Origin: Megamerina dolium
Lineage: Eukaryota > Arthropoda > Insecta > Diptera > Megamerinidae
Length of the DNA: 64,000 bases
Assembly (NCBI GenBank): GCA_963854835.1
Contig: OY978530.1
Location: forward strand, 8,620,372 to 8,684,371
Direction of reading: 5' to 3'
Shown: piece after piece, positions 1 through 9,795 of the stretch
How the letters are laid out: each line of letters opens with the position of its first letter
How positions within the stretch are numbered: position 1 is the first letter of the stretch
The notes under the pieces: model-generated
Seen by the model: the letters and a program-made list of their open reading frames with translations, nothing else
Databases searched by the model: none
What the model was told of the DNA's origin: nothing
Translations under genes and position numbers: made by a program

Positions 1-1436
1 ATTTCGTACAGTCTCTTTAAGTTCAAACTAAAAACAAAGTAAGTTGATTTTAATATTTAGTATGACATCCCTTAGCGTTAATGACAGCCTGGAGTCTATT
101 TGGCATTGAATCCACCAATTTTTGAGTGATGTCTGGTGTGATTTTTTTCCATTCCTCCATTAGTACCTTCTTTAGGTCTTGCTTATTAGAAATCTTGTGT
201 GTTCTTATTTTATTGTCCAAAATAGACCAAAGATTTTCAATCACATTCATGTCAGATGACTGTGGTGGTGGAGACATCAAGTGTGGGCAGTTCCAAATAA
301 GCCAAGATTGCAAATCCCAGATTTATGCTTTGGGTCATTATCTTGGTAGTACCGAAATTCTTCCCGCAAACCCAGTTTGTCTGCACTTTGAAGTAAATTG
401 TTTTTCAGAATCTCGAGGTACTTCATTTTGTCCATTGTTCCCTCAATAAAAACCAATTCACCTACTCCGGCTGCTGACATACAGGCCCAAACCATCACGC
501 TACCGCCACCATGCTTCACTGTGGGCTTAAGGTTCTCCTTGTTTAGCTCGGTATTCGCTTTACGCCAAACATATGACATTCCGTCCGAGCCAAAAATATT
601 AAACTTAGACTCATCCGCGAAAATAACGGTATTCCAGAACGCAGGAGTATTAATAATATGCTCTTTGGCGAAGTCAAGTCGGCGTTGTATATTCATTTTC
701 GAAATGAATGGTTTCTTTCGGGCTACTCGACCGTTCAAGTCATGATTGCGCAGCACACGTCGGACAGTTTCAGCACTGGATGATTTTCCTATTTCACGCT
801 GAACCTCTGCAGCCAACTTCGGAGCGGATAACTTTGGATTTTTCTTAATTTTTCGTACAATATAACGCTCGTCTGATGCGTTGAAAATCTTATTAGGTGC
901 TTCTCTGCCCTTGTTCTCCAACCGATTTTCGCGAACGAAGCGTTGAATGATGTATTGGACAGTTGAGGCACTTAAATTTGTCATTTCAGCAATTTTTTGC
1001 ACACTCTGACCTTTCCTAAAATGGTTAATTACCAGTTTACGCTGTTCCATCGTTGTACGATGACCCATAAAGCTAAATGTTTAATTTACAGCACTTTAAC
1101 TATTTAAAATAATAATAATAAAAATTGTTATAATAGTTAAAAAGGTCCAAAAACTCATACAATTCAAAAAAACTTTGTAACTGCGCGGCAGAATGAAACT
1201 TACCTACATTGAAGTTTGTGTACGAAATAAGATGTGAGCTGAAAATCAGCTGATCAATAGTTTTTCTCTCTTGCATGACAAAAAGAACAATTTTTGGGGT
1301 TCCCCGTTTTCTTATTAGGTTTACTAAACACATACACAGACATCTACATTCAAAACTTATCGATAAGTTTTTTAGTTTCGATGTTACAGCCATTTACATA
1401 AAAATATATACACTGTACGAAATAAGCTGTGAGCCA

Positions 1437-1439
<3 letters not shown>
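1..1439 (-). mobile_element. Tc1-like DNA transposon, copy 1 (cut by window edge, defective)
   Basis: This is a minus-strand copy of the Tc1-like element that occurs intact at 3797-5447 and 19429-21079. Its transposase-5' end is complete: the outer terminal repeat ends at 1439 and the inner direct repeat lies near 1217-1240. The other end starts inside the inner repeat at position 1, so its last ~200 bp lie outside the window. The outer end abuts a long (TA)n array, in keeping with TA target choice. Confidence 0.93.
50..1068 (-). pseudogene. Tc1-like transposase, frameshifted copy
   Basis: The transposase reads from the ATG at 1068 down to about 310, then shifts frame and continues to about 50. 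Compared with the intact copies, one base is missing just after the second catalytic Asp, where the intact copies read GGGATTGTGCAATC (about 305-320 here). The N-terminal helix-turn-helix region and the first two catalytic Asp residues are in the first frame; the catalytic Glu is in the second. There are also small substitutions (Gln for Arg near residue 24, Arg for Cys near 104). A single uncorrected frameshift should abolish a full-length enzyme, so this copy could only move by help from another copy. Confidence 0.93.

Positions 1440-1520
<81 letters not shown>
1440..1520. repeat. (TA)n microsatellite
   Basis: About 40 uninterrupted TA units separate the outer end of Tc1-like copy 1 from the Ty3/gypsy sequence that begins at 1521. 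The array may be the original target or an expansion of the TA target duplication. Confidence 0.97.
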
Positions 1521-1522
<2 letters not shown>

Positions 1523-3157
1523 AACAAAATTTAAAGTCAAAAGCGATCATCGACCACTGTCGTATCTATTTGCAATGAAAAATTAATCTTCAAAACTCAC
1601 ACGTATGAGATTAGATCTAGAGGAATATGGCTTCACCGTTGAGTATTTGCGGGGTAAGAAAAACTATACAGCAGACGCTTTATCTCGCATAGATTTTTCC
1701 AAAATAAAAATTATGAAAGATACAGCCAATCACATATTCAAAGTAACAACTAGGCTACAACGTAAAAATTAAAATAAACAAGAAGAACCACATTCTTCTA
1801 AACAAAAGTCATGTGAAAATATAAAAATATATGAGGCGTTCAGCATAAAAAGAAAGAAGAACAGCGCCAAGCATGCAATTAATGGTGAATGTATATATGT
1901 ACATAAGAAAAGTCGACCCTTAACAAAGGAATTAACTGATCTCAATAAATAGAGACCATATTTTTGATAATGGCAAAATTGGTCTAAATCAATTATTTCT
2001 TATGCTTGAAAAAATACCAATCAATAATAAGGTGAAAACGCTGCAGCAGTCATTGAATGATGACTTATTTAAAATGATCCGGATCACTGAATATAAAGAA
2101 AAAGGAAATAAAATTCTCGAGGATGTAAAAATAGAACTGACGCCCAAAATTATAAAAAAAAAACAAATGATGACAATAAGAAAGAGATATTACAAAAATA
2201 TCACGATGATCCACTATGGGAAGGCCACCCAGGTATCAGTCGTACATTAAAAAAAATAAGACAACACTATTACTGGAAAAATATGACCAAAGATATTACC
2301 AGATATATTAAAAAATGTGATCACTGTATGAAAAACAAATCACACCCAAGGATTTGACGTAGTTCAAATCGACACCATTCGACCATTACCAAAATCAGAG
2401 AATGGCAATATATATGCAGTCACCATAATATGTGACCTGACAATCTAATATCAGTACCAGTAGCTAACAAAGATGCAAAAACAATAGCAAAAGCAGTATT
2501 TGAAAACGTAATACTTGTCTACGGCCACATGAAGAAAATAATTACTGACATGGGCACCGAATATAAAAATCAAGTTTTTGACGAAATTTGCAAACTACTA
2601 AAAATAGAAAATATAACCTCAACAGCACACCATCACCAGACTCTTGGAACTGAAGAAAGAAGCCATAGAACTTTTAATGAATATCTTCGATCCTATAATT
2701 CGATAGACAAAACAGACTGGGATAAATGGCTAAGTACTTCACTTATTGCTATAATACTATGCCTTCATTGGTACATGACTTTTGCCCATTCGAGTTAGTA
2801 TTTGGTAAATCACCCAACACATATGATTTTGTCATTAATGACAACATAGACTCAATTTACAATTTAGAACCATATGAAAAAGATGTCAAACTACGACTAC
2901 AAATAGCCTATAAGAGACCTAAGGAATTTATAGAAAACCGTAAACATAAGGAAAAACAAATTTACGATAGGAATAAAAATAATATAAAAATAGCTATAGG
3001 AGATTTAGTTTTAATAGAGCAAGTAGGACATAAGTTAAACGGTCTAGGACCATTCATATTAATAAATTTAGATGATAGGAACAATTGTTTTTTAACAGAC
3101 AATAACGACAAAACTTTAAAAGTGCACTTGGACAGATTACGACGATATATTCAATAA
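1521..3157 (+). pseudogene. Ty3/gypsy pol remnant: RNase H end, zinc domain, integrase
   Basis: The first ~190 bases encode the end of an RNase H domain, with a DHRPLSYLF-type motif and, near 1670, the ADALSRI motif. A zinc-binding His-His-Cys-Cys integrase start (GHPG...C-x2-C) lies near 2225-2345. The integrase core follows, with a TDMGTEY motif near 2545 and a GTEERSH motif containing the catalytic Glu near 2650. The C-terminal part runs on at 2726-3157 and ends in a basic DRLRRYIQ tail. Several stop codons and frame changes (near 1580, 2250 and 2795) make it nonfunctional. In life such a protein copies the element RNA and inserts the cDNA. Confidence 0.85.
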
Positions 3158-3170
3158 GAATAAATAGTTA

Positions 3171-3182
3171 TATACTTACGCT
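3171..3182. repeat. Target-site duplication of RTE-like insertion (left)
   Basis: TATACTTACGCT here is repeated exactly at 5460-5471. The two copies bracket the RTE-like LINE fragment and the Tc1-like element nested in its tail. Confidence 0.85.
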
Positions 3183-3795
3183 TTGGGACTTTGTCTATCT
3201 TGGAACCAGCATTAACAGCAGTAATGACGTCAGCATGGAGATCATGCGTAGGATAACTCTTGCTAACAGGTGTTACTTTGGGCTGAGTAAGCAATTGAGA
3301 AGTCGAGCCCTCTCTCGAAGAACGAAAACTACACTCTACAAGTCTCTCATCATGCCTGTCCTAACATATGGCGCTGAATCCTGGACAATTTCCACCTCGG
3401 ATGAGCGAATGCTTGGAGTTTTCGAGAGAAAAGTCCTACGCCAGATCTTTGGACCTATTTGCGTTGGTGGCTAGTACCGAATAAGGTACAACCATGAGCT
3501 GTACGAGCTGTATGCCGATACTGACATAGTAAAGCGCATCAAAATCCAGCGGCTGCGCTGGCTAGGTCATGTCGAGCGAATGGAAGAACACGCTCCAGCT
3601 AAGAAGGTGTTATATTCGGAACCCGCTGGAGGACGACGCAAAAGAGGAAGACCAATCCTCCGGTGGAAAGACCAAGTACTGGAGAACCTGACGGCGCTTG
3701 GAATTTCTAACTGGCGCCAGTTAGCGAAGAACAGAGATGGCTGGCGAAGCATGTTATTTTCGGCCTAAATCGATTTTCGGTTGTTATGGCCACAT
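3183..3795 (+). mobile_element. RTE-like LINE fragment a (3' end)
   Basis: This is a 5'-truncated copy of the LINE whose best example lies at 14027-16640. It encodes only the C-terminal part of the reverse transcriptase protein (motifs YGAESWTIS, ERKVLRQIFGP, RLRWLGHVERMEEHAP, GRPILRWKDQV), broken by a TAG at 3472-3474. Its 3' end, ...TTGTTATGGCCACATA, is cut at the TA of 3795-3796 by the Tc1-like element and resumes at 5448 with the (AAGT)n tail. The clade name RTE is a judgement from the endonuclease/RT motifs and the short tandem tail; CFDP2-like is another common database label. Confidence 0.85.
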
Positions 3796-3796
3796 A

Positions 3797-5447
3797 CAGT
3801 GGCTCACAGCTTATTTCGTACAGTGTATATATTTTTATGTACATGGCTGTAACATCGAAACTAAAAAACTTATCAATAAGTTTTGAATGTAGATGTCTAT
3901 GTATGTGTTTAGTAAACCTAATAAGAAAACGGGGAACCCCAAAAATTGTTCTTTTTGTCATGCAAGAGAGAAAAACTATTGATCAGCTGATTTTCAGCTC
4001 ACATCTTATTTCGTACACAAACTTCAATGTAAGTAAGTTTCATTCTGCCGCACAGTTACAAAGTTTTTTTGAATTGTATGAGTTTTTGGACCTTTTTAAC
4101 TATTATAACAATTTTTATTATTATTATTTTAAATAGTTAAAGTGCTGTAAATTAAACATTTAGCGTTATGGGTCGTCGTACAACGATGGAACAGCGTAAA
4201 CTGGTAATTAACCATTTTAGGAAAGGTCAGAGTGTGCGAAAAATTGCTGAAATGACAAATTTAAGTGCCTCAACTGTCCAATACATCATTCAACGCTTCG
4301 TTCGCGAAAATCGGTTGGAGAACAAGGGCAGAGAAGCACCTAATAAGATTTTCAACGCTTCAGACGAGCGTTATATTGTACGAAAAATTAAGAAAAATCC
4401 AAAGTTATCCGCTCCGAAGTTGGCTGCAGAGGTTCAGCGTGAAATAGGAAAATCATCCAGTGCTGAAACTGTCCGATGTGTGCTGCGCAATCATGACTTG
4501 AACGGTCGAGTAGCCCGAAAGAAACCATTCATTTCGAAAATGAATATACAACGCCGACTTGACTTCGCCAAAGAGCATATTATTAATACTCCTGCGTTCT
4601 GGAATACCGTTATTTTCGCGGATGAGTCTAAGTTTAATATTTTTGGCTCGGACGGAATGTCATATGTTTGGCGTAAAGCTAATACCGAGCTAAACAAGGA
4701 GAACCTTAAGCCCACAGTGAAGCATGGTGGCGGTAGCGTGATGGTTTGGGCCTGTATGTCAGCAGCCGGAGTAGGTGAATTGGTTTTTATTGAGGAAACA
4801 ATGGACAAAATGAAGTACCTCGAGATTCTGAAAAACAATTTACTTCAAAGTGCAGACAAACTGGGTTTGCGGGAAGAATTTCGGTACTACCAAGATAATG
4901 ACCCAAAACATAAATCTGGGATTGTGCAATCTTGGCTTATTTGGAACTGCCCACACTTGATGTCTCCACCACCACAGTCACCTGACATGAATGTGATTGA
5001 AAATCTTTGGTCTATTTTGGACAATAAAATAAGAACACACAAGATTTCTAATAAGCAAGACCTAAAGAAGGTACTGATGGAAGAATGGAAAAAAATCACA
5101 CCAGACATCACTCAAAAATTGGTGGATTCAATGCCAAATAGACTCCAGGCTGTCATTAACGCTAAGGGATGTCAACTAAATATTAAAATCAACTTACTTT
5201 GTTTTTAGTTTGAACTTAAAGAGACTGTACGAAATAAGCTGTGACATGAATTTTCCTATTTTTTTCTTATTTTATTTTTTTATAGTGTCAAACACTAAAA
5301 TTTTGAAAAAGTAAATTTTGGAAAATAAAAAACAAACCTTCCTTTCTAAAATGGCATTTATATTTTGTTCAAATTTTTGCTATATTAGGAATTACGACTG
5401 CAGCAATTTTTAAACTGTCACTGTACGAAATAAGCTGGGAGCCACTG
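3797..5447 (+). mobile_element. Tc1-like DNA transposon, copy 2, complete (1651 bp)
   Basis: The ends are CAGTGGCTCACAGC... and ...GGGAGCCACTG, flanked by TA at 3795-3796 and 5448-5449. Each end holds two copies of a repeat with the core CTTATTTCGTACA: an outer one at the tip and an inner one about 190-200 bp inside (left 3995-4018, right 5223-5246 on the other strand). This is the IR/DR layout known from Minos-, S- and Sleeping Beauty-type elements. The element sits in the tail of an RTE-like LINE. Only three differences from copy 3 were noticed by eye. Confidence 0.96.
4168..5208 (+). CDS. Tc1-like transposase, intact, DD34E (346 aa)
   Basis: The enzyme would cut the element out at its ends and insert it at TA sites in the nucleus. 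Two helix-turn-helix segments are visible at residues ~20-45 (GQSVRKIAEMTNLSAST) and ~78-112. The catalytic triad is Asp152 (ADESKF), Asp243 (YQDND) and Glu278 (SPDMNVIENLW); 34 residues separate the last two, the Tc1 spacing. A glycine-rich HGGGSVMVWACMS box lies at ~186-198. The 346-residue length fits the family (about 340-360). The ATG at 4168 is chosen because the reading frame and alignment with the other copies begin there. No frameshift or stop is present. It differs from the copy at 19800-20840 by Glu instead of Gly at residue 210. Confidence 0.95.
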   Translation: MGRRTTMEQRKLVINHFRKGQSVRKIAEMTNLSASTVQYIIQRFVRENRLENKGREAPNKIFNASDERYIVRKIKKNPKLSAPKLAAEVQREIGKSSSAETVRCVLRNHDLNGRVARKKPFISKMNIQRRLDFAKEHIINTPAFWNTVIFADESKFNIFGSDGMSYVWRKANTELNKENLKPTVKHGGGSVMVWACMSAAGVGELVFIEETMDKMKYLEILKNNLLQSADKLGLREEFRYYQDNDPKHKSGIVQSWLIWNCPHLMSPPPQSPDMNVIENLWSILDNKIRTHKISNKQDLKKVLMEEWKKITPDITQKLVDSMPNRLQAVINAKGCQLNIKINLLCF

Positions 5448-5747
5448 TAAGTAAGTAGGTATACTTACGCTAAAATTATGTACAATTAAATTTAGAAATA
5501 AAAACCAAAATGATGTCAACAACATTAATATTACGGATAAATTTACTATAGAATATAAATTCATTCTTCTGTAAAAGGGAGGTGTAGCGTATACATACTT
5601 ACATACATACCTATATAAATACATTGTATTACACATAAATACATAGCGTCATGCTGACGCTATTCAAACGCTATTCAATACATTGTTGACGGCAGCTCGC
5701 TGCCTGCAGTATCCCATGACATAAATACTGCAACAATGTATAGCATA

Positions 5748-6313
5748 CCAAGGTGCGACAACTATCTATTAAGACTCGAACCATATCTCAGCAACCAATC
5801 GAGCCATCTATGTGTGAGCACATGCGTTTTGAAGCTTCAACCTTCCTCTACTAACTGTCAAAATTTCATGGCATTTGGTTGACATTTAATGTTTATTGAC
5901 ATTCATTTTACAAAACACGTGTTCGTTTGATGTTGCAATTTTAACATGAAATTTAACACACAGCACTCATTGTTCGTAAATGTTTGGCTCAGACTCAGGT
6001 CTGTGTGTTAAATCCCCCTCCGTATTCACCTCATTTGGCACCGTGTGACTTCTTTTTGTTCCCAAAACTGAAATTGAAGTTGAAAGGATGCTTTTTTGAT
6101 GACATTCAGACTATACAACGGGCTTCGACGAGGGCACTGGAACAATTCTGAAAAATGAGCTGGAACACGCGTTTCAATCACCATTAAATCGATGTAACAA
6201 GTGTATTGAATCAGGAAGAGAATATTTCGAATAAATATACCGAAAAATTAGCAGATATCGTGTTTTAATTGTGTTTTCTATAGGCAGTCTTAATACATAA
6301 TTGTCGCACCTTG
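5748..6313 (+). mobile_element. Short mariner-derived element with ~28-bp terminal inverted repeats
   Basis: The left end (C)CAAGGTGCGACAACTAT... and the reverse complement of the right end CAAGGTGCGACAATTAT... match over about 28 bp with three differences. TA flanks both sides (5746-5747, 6314-6315). Inside, near 6010-6235 on the plus strand, a C-terminal piece of a mariner transposase is readable: PPYSPHLAPCDFFLFPKLK, then degenerate sequence ending KCIESGREYFE. It is an internally deleted, nonautonomous copy inserted in an LTR. Confidence 0.82.
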
Positions 6314-6549
6314 TATAAGAATATGTACTGCTTATCCGACTTATAGCTTACTCAGCATAAGTTCTGGACTGCAATACTTAATTGATATACAATGATCATT
6401 ATAATCAATATACAATCAATACCTAATGATCATTGTACCCAAATACCAATGTGTGAGTAAGTATGTGTGTGTCACACTTCCTTGCTATAAATAAGCCAAT
6501 ACGCCAATAAAGAACAATTAACACAAAGTCTTCTGATTGATTCATTTCT

Positions 6550-6614
6550 CCAGCGCTCTTTATGAAGCGCTGGAAATCACCACGAATACCCTGAGCGCTC
6601 TTTACGAAGCGCTC
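6550..6614. repeat. Two tandem-spaced perfect hairpins in the LTR
   Basis: CCAGCGCT-CTTTATGA-AGCGCTGG (6550-6573) and GAGCGCT-CTTTACGA-AGCGCTC (6593-6614) are two near-identical stem-loops 19 bp apart, downstream of the presumed poly(A) signal of the LTR, so in the likely R/U5 part. Confidence 0.8.
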
Positions 6615-6650
6615 GGATATTAACATAACATCAATAAGATGCGTTACAAT

Positions 6651-7620
6651 AGAGATATCCCATTGTTAATAGACAGCGTTTTAACAGCAAATCTGGCAAA
6701 GAAACAATGACCTCCTATTTCATTCAGTTTTGGATACACTGGAAACAGTTGAGATTGAGCATTTTCATACGTAAACCAACCTTACAGTCAATTTGAACCG
6801 CCATTGACACATATGTATTTTAATATGTACATATGTCCGAATCCTACGATGAAAATTTAACTTATATAGGATAATTATAAATTACACTTATATGTTACAA
6901 GAATATGCGAAATTCAGCATATGTAATATTTTACTTTTTTTAATCAATTAATATCAAAATTTTATTAAAAATATGTAGGTAATCAGAATTCATCAATTTA
7001 TTTGTATTGGGGTTTAATTGGTTTACAAATTAATCATTTTTATCAAAATGTTTTAGCTATAGAAACTCAAGTGAATTTCAATATGAGATGATCCCATATT
7101 TACCTACTGCAAACAATCAACTCTATCATATCTATCATATTCTCTTCCATTGCTCTCATTTTTCGTTTTCTATTTTACTACGTAAAAGTTATATGTAAGC
7201 ATGCGAAGCAAAATTGTCTATTTTTCATCGCAAGCAAGCGAATGAATTTTTGCAATTATTGAAGATTTTTCCATTTTGTGCTTACTCAGTACACACTAAA
7301 ATCAAGAGGAAGACACCTTAAATCATCAAATTGCTCTCTTTTGTTGATTATCCACGCATTGGCATACAGACACACATCTACGCATGCGTTTTTATTTTTG
7401 CTTTCCTTTCGTTTCTTGCATATAGTTTGTATACGAGTGTGGGCAGTCAATCGGCTGGTTTCATGTGCATATGGCAAAAATGGATGCGTGAGACTATCAG
7501 CCACTTTCGAATTTGTATGAGATTTAGAATAGAAACCCTCTACATAGCACAAGTGTTTGAGACCATGCTTGTGCAGCCGCGATGATGACAAATTATACAA
7601 TTAAATTTAATTGAATTGAA
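6651..7620. other. AT-rich stretch without recognised feature
   Basis: No transposon ends, long open frames with recognisable motifs or tandem repeats were found. Short open frames near 7278-7600 on both strands lack known motifs and overlap one another. Confidence 0.5.
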
Positions 7621-7740
7621 GAGGTGGACATGATAAAAACCAGGGCACTCAGTTAAATATCCATTGTACCTAATCTCATAAACGAACAAGAAAATAGAGG
7701 GAGAGGAGAGAGTAAGAGAAGAATAGAAAGAAGAGATAGA

Positions 7741-8720
7741 ATGGAGACTATTACTCTACCTCAAAGTTCCTAGTACTTTTAACGAATCTAAGAAGATCGG
7801 ATAACGGGAGAGACTGAACTGTGTTCAGGCTCAAAACATCTCCTCTCAACAATTTCAATCTTGTTCGTGCAAAGGCTGAATAGTGACAGAGGAAGTGCTC
7901 TGTTGTGTCCACATCCTCTAAACAAGACTGACAAGTCGGATCGGTGATGACACCTACAATGGCCACATGATGTACACAAGTGTTGTGCGATGTGATGACC
8001 CCCATCAGCATCCTGAGGTCCTTCCTTTCTAATGGTAGCAGAAAGTTCGCCCGTCTAATGTCAGGTTCATCACAAAGCCTTTAGCAGCCCTGCATATCTC
8101 CAACGTGGGCCATCGACCCTCGTGGATCATGCCCACTGAGTCTTTAATCCATCGCTGGATTCATGATGGATGTTGCGCCTTGCGACGCTATTCAGCCTCA
8201 TCTTATATTTACTGATCATCTTCGAAGAGCTGGCAGGGCTTACAATAGCTTTGAGTGCAGACTAACTGTCACCGCAAATGCCAATACGCTTCCCATGCCA
8301 TCTCTTCACAATAATCCAATAAACCACTTTTAGTATGGTAAATGCTTCTGTTAGAAATAGTCACCATACTTCCATACCAGTATGGCAGTACCATATCATA
8401 CCAGTACCAACTACCATAAGAGTATTTGGTATTCATCGAAGTACCAACCAGCCTCAGTATCATGGGAGGTTTTAGAACCGGCAGTGTAGAAAATGTGAGT
8501 CATTCCCCTTAGCAGAATCTCTGGACTTAACCTTGATTTCGTTCCGGGAAAATAACCTCAAATCTACGTACGAAGCATATATGGGCCACACGATCGCCAA
8601 GGGCACCGCTCCAATAGCTGGTGGTATTTCTGCCTCTATCCCATATAAACTTCGTCATCCCAGACTATGTTAGTTTTAAGTCTGAAAGCCGCTTTCATCC
8701 CTTCATTCCGGATCAGTCAC
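7741..8720 (-). pseudogene. LINE C-terminal RNase H region, degenerate (LOA/R1/I-type)
   Basis: On the minus strand, fragments near 8700-8480 (AMKAAFRL-like, then IFYTAGSKT, an RNase H start with the Asp lost) lead into 8340-8270 (LLDYCEEMAWEAYWH) and then the best part, 8011-7751. That last part reads a Cys-rich tail, TDPTCQSCLEDVDTTEHFLCHYSAFARTRL. The order resembles RNase H plus a CCHC-like tail in LINEs that carry their own RNase H. Many stops and frame changes are present. No 3' tail or target duplication was found. Confidence 0.6.
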
Positions 8721-9282
8721 ACGTTTATAAAAGAAGTAGCAGAAGAAACCACCATAAAAAAGAGGCACAATCACACCAACAACGCTGATGCTACAAAGGA
8801 GTAATATTGTAACTATACAGACATAGAACACCTTAGTATATTACGGTAAGCAACAAATTATACAACAATAACAGGCTAAAACAATGGTCAACTTCACACT
8901 TGAAAACGCAAAGATGAAAGAGTTCAATGCAGTGAGCAAAATTCCACTTTCCAAATAAATCTTCCTCGATACATTAAAACAATTTTAACACCGAGAACAA
9001 AATATAAAGCAACGACGGAGTTAAAAAGAACAAATTCACCTAATTACAGTACAACAGAAGAAAGGGGCTCAACAGAAACGGAGAACAATGAAAACCAGCA
9101 TCGGAGGTGGTAGATTGCCAGTAGAAGATGATAAGTAATAATATAAAAGGTAAAGATACACATATAAATACACAGTATAAGTACATATGATTTAAAAATA
9201 AGAACATGTTATCTAAATAATTTGTAAATTTAATGAATAAAAGGACTTGATAATTTTCCTTTTTCCTTAAAGAGAGGAGGGA
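8721..9282 (+). other. Possible internal 3' region of an LTR element
   Basis: No coding motif is recognised. It runs into a polypurine tract (AAAGAGAGGAGGGA, 9269-9282) directly before an LTR-like start at 9283, so part of it is probably the 3' internal region of a degenerate Ty3/gypsy element. Confidence 0.4.
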
Positions 9283-9795
9283 TGTTGTGAACCAAAATGG
9301 TATGTGTTTAATTTATACGCCTTGGCTCACTACATTCTTGTGTTATTGAATAATTGTACACAATTGTTAGTTCGACATACGTATATTTATTTTTGGATTT
9401 ACACGATTATATTTGATGCACTAATTTTAAATTAAATGATTACACTATGTATCTCATGAGGATTGGAAAGACCAATATATATACATAAAATGTTCGAATT
9501 TATATATTAAAGGAAAAAATCGCATAAAACACCATCTCGTCAAAAAATCTTCTAGGACCGAAAAGTGATGATGATAACATCGGTCGATCATAACACGAAC
9601 CGCGAAAACCCAAAAACATAAAAGGGGAATTTATGTGAAGAGTTGGGTTGCCATATGGTAAGTATGCAAGGTAAGGTAAGTAGAAATGGTAAGTATTATT
9701 AATTCATTATATAAATTCTGTTTCATTATTTGTACTTCTTTCTTTCAGGGACTGACCATATGGCTTGTCTAAATTATATTACATATTATGTTATA
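9283..9795 (+). mobile_element. LTR fragment related to the 18.7-28.6 kb family
   Basis: The sequence TGTTGTGAACCAAAAT follows a purine tract, as TGTTGCGAGCCAAAAT does in the LTR that ends at 21134 (opposite strand). After about 16 bp the two diverge, so this is a related but distinct family. The LTR is cut at a TA (9794-9795) by the rosa-type mariner. Confidence 0.5.

Larger units (their letters stand above)
5583..6648 (+). mobile_element. 3' LTR of the 412/mdg1-like element, interrupted
   Basis: A polypurine tract (AAAAGGGAGG, 5573-5582) is followed at once by TGTAGCG, a typical LTR start. A TATA-like box (TATAAATA, 6486-6493) and AATAAA (6506-6511) mark promoter and poly(A) signals. The end is either near 6625-6630 or at 6648; both read ..ACA. 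Without the 566-bp element at 5748-6313 the LTR would be about 475-500 bp. The matching 5' LTR is not in the window. Confidence 0.65.
1521..6650 (+). mobile_element. Ty3/gypsy LTR retrotransposon, 412/mdg1-like, 5'-truncated and nested
   Basis: This span holds the 3' part of a Ty3/gypsy element: the end of RNase H, the linker, integrase, a 3' untranslated stretch, a polypurine tract and a 3' LTR. It is interrupted by an RTE-like LINE fragment (3183-5459, which itself contains a Tc1-like element) and by a short mariner-derived element in the LTR. The 12-bp sequence TATACTTACGCT flanks the LINE at 3171-3182 and 5460-5471, which shows that 3170 and 5472 were once adjacent. The LTR beginning TGTAG and the integrase motifs recall the 412/mdg1 group; that family name is from memory. 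Confidence 0.8.

Noticed and set aside
398..745. Open frames antisense to the Tc1-like transposase (also 4491-4838 and 20123-20470)
   Set aside because: They mirror the conserved transposase codons in all three copies, as expected from antisense translation of a conserved gene.
7278..7600. Overlapping small open frames on both strands
   Set aside because: No conserved motif, no splice or promoter context, and both strands are open at once.
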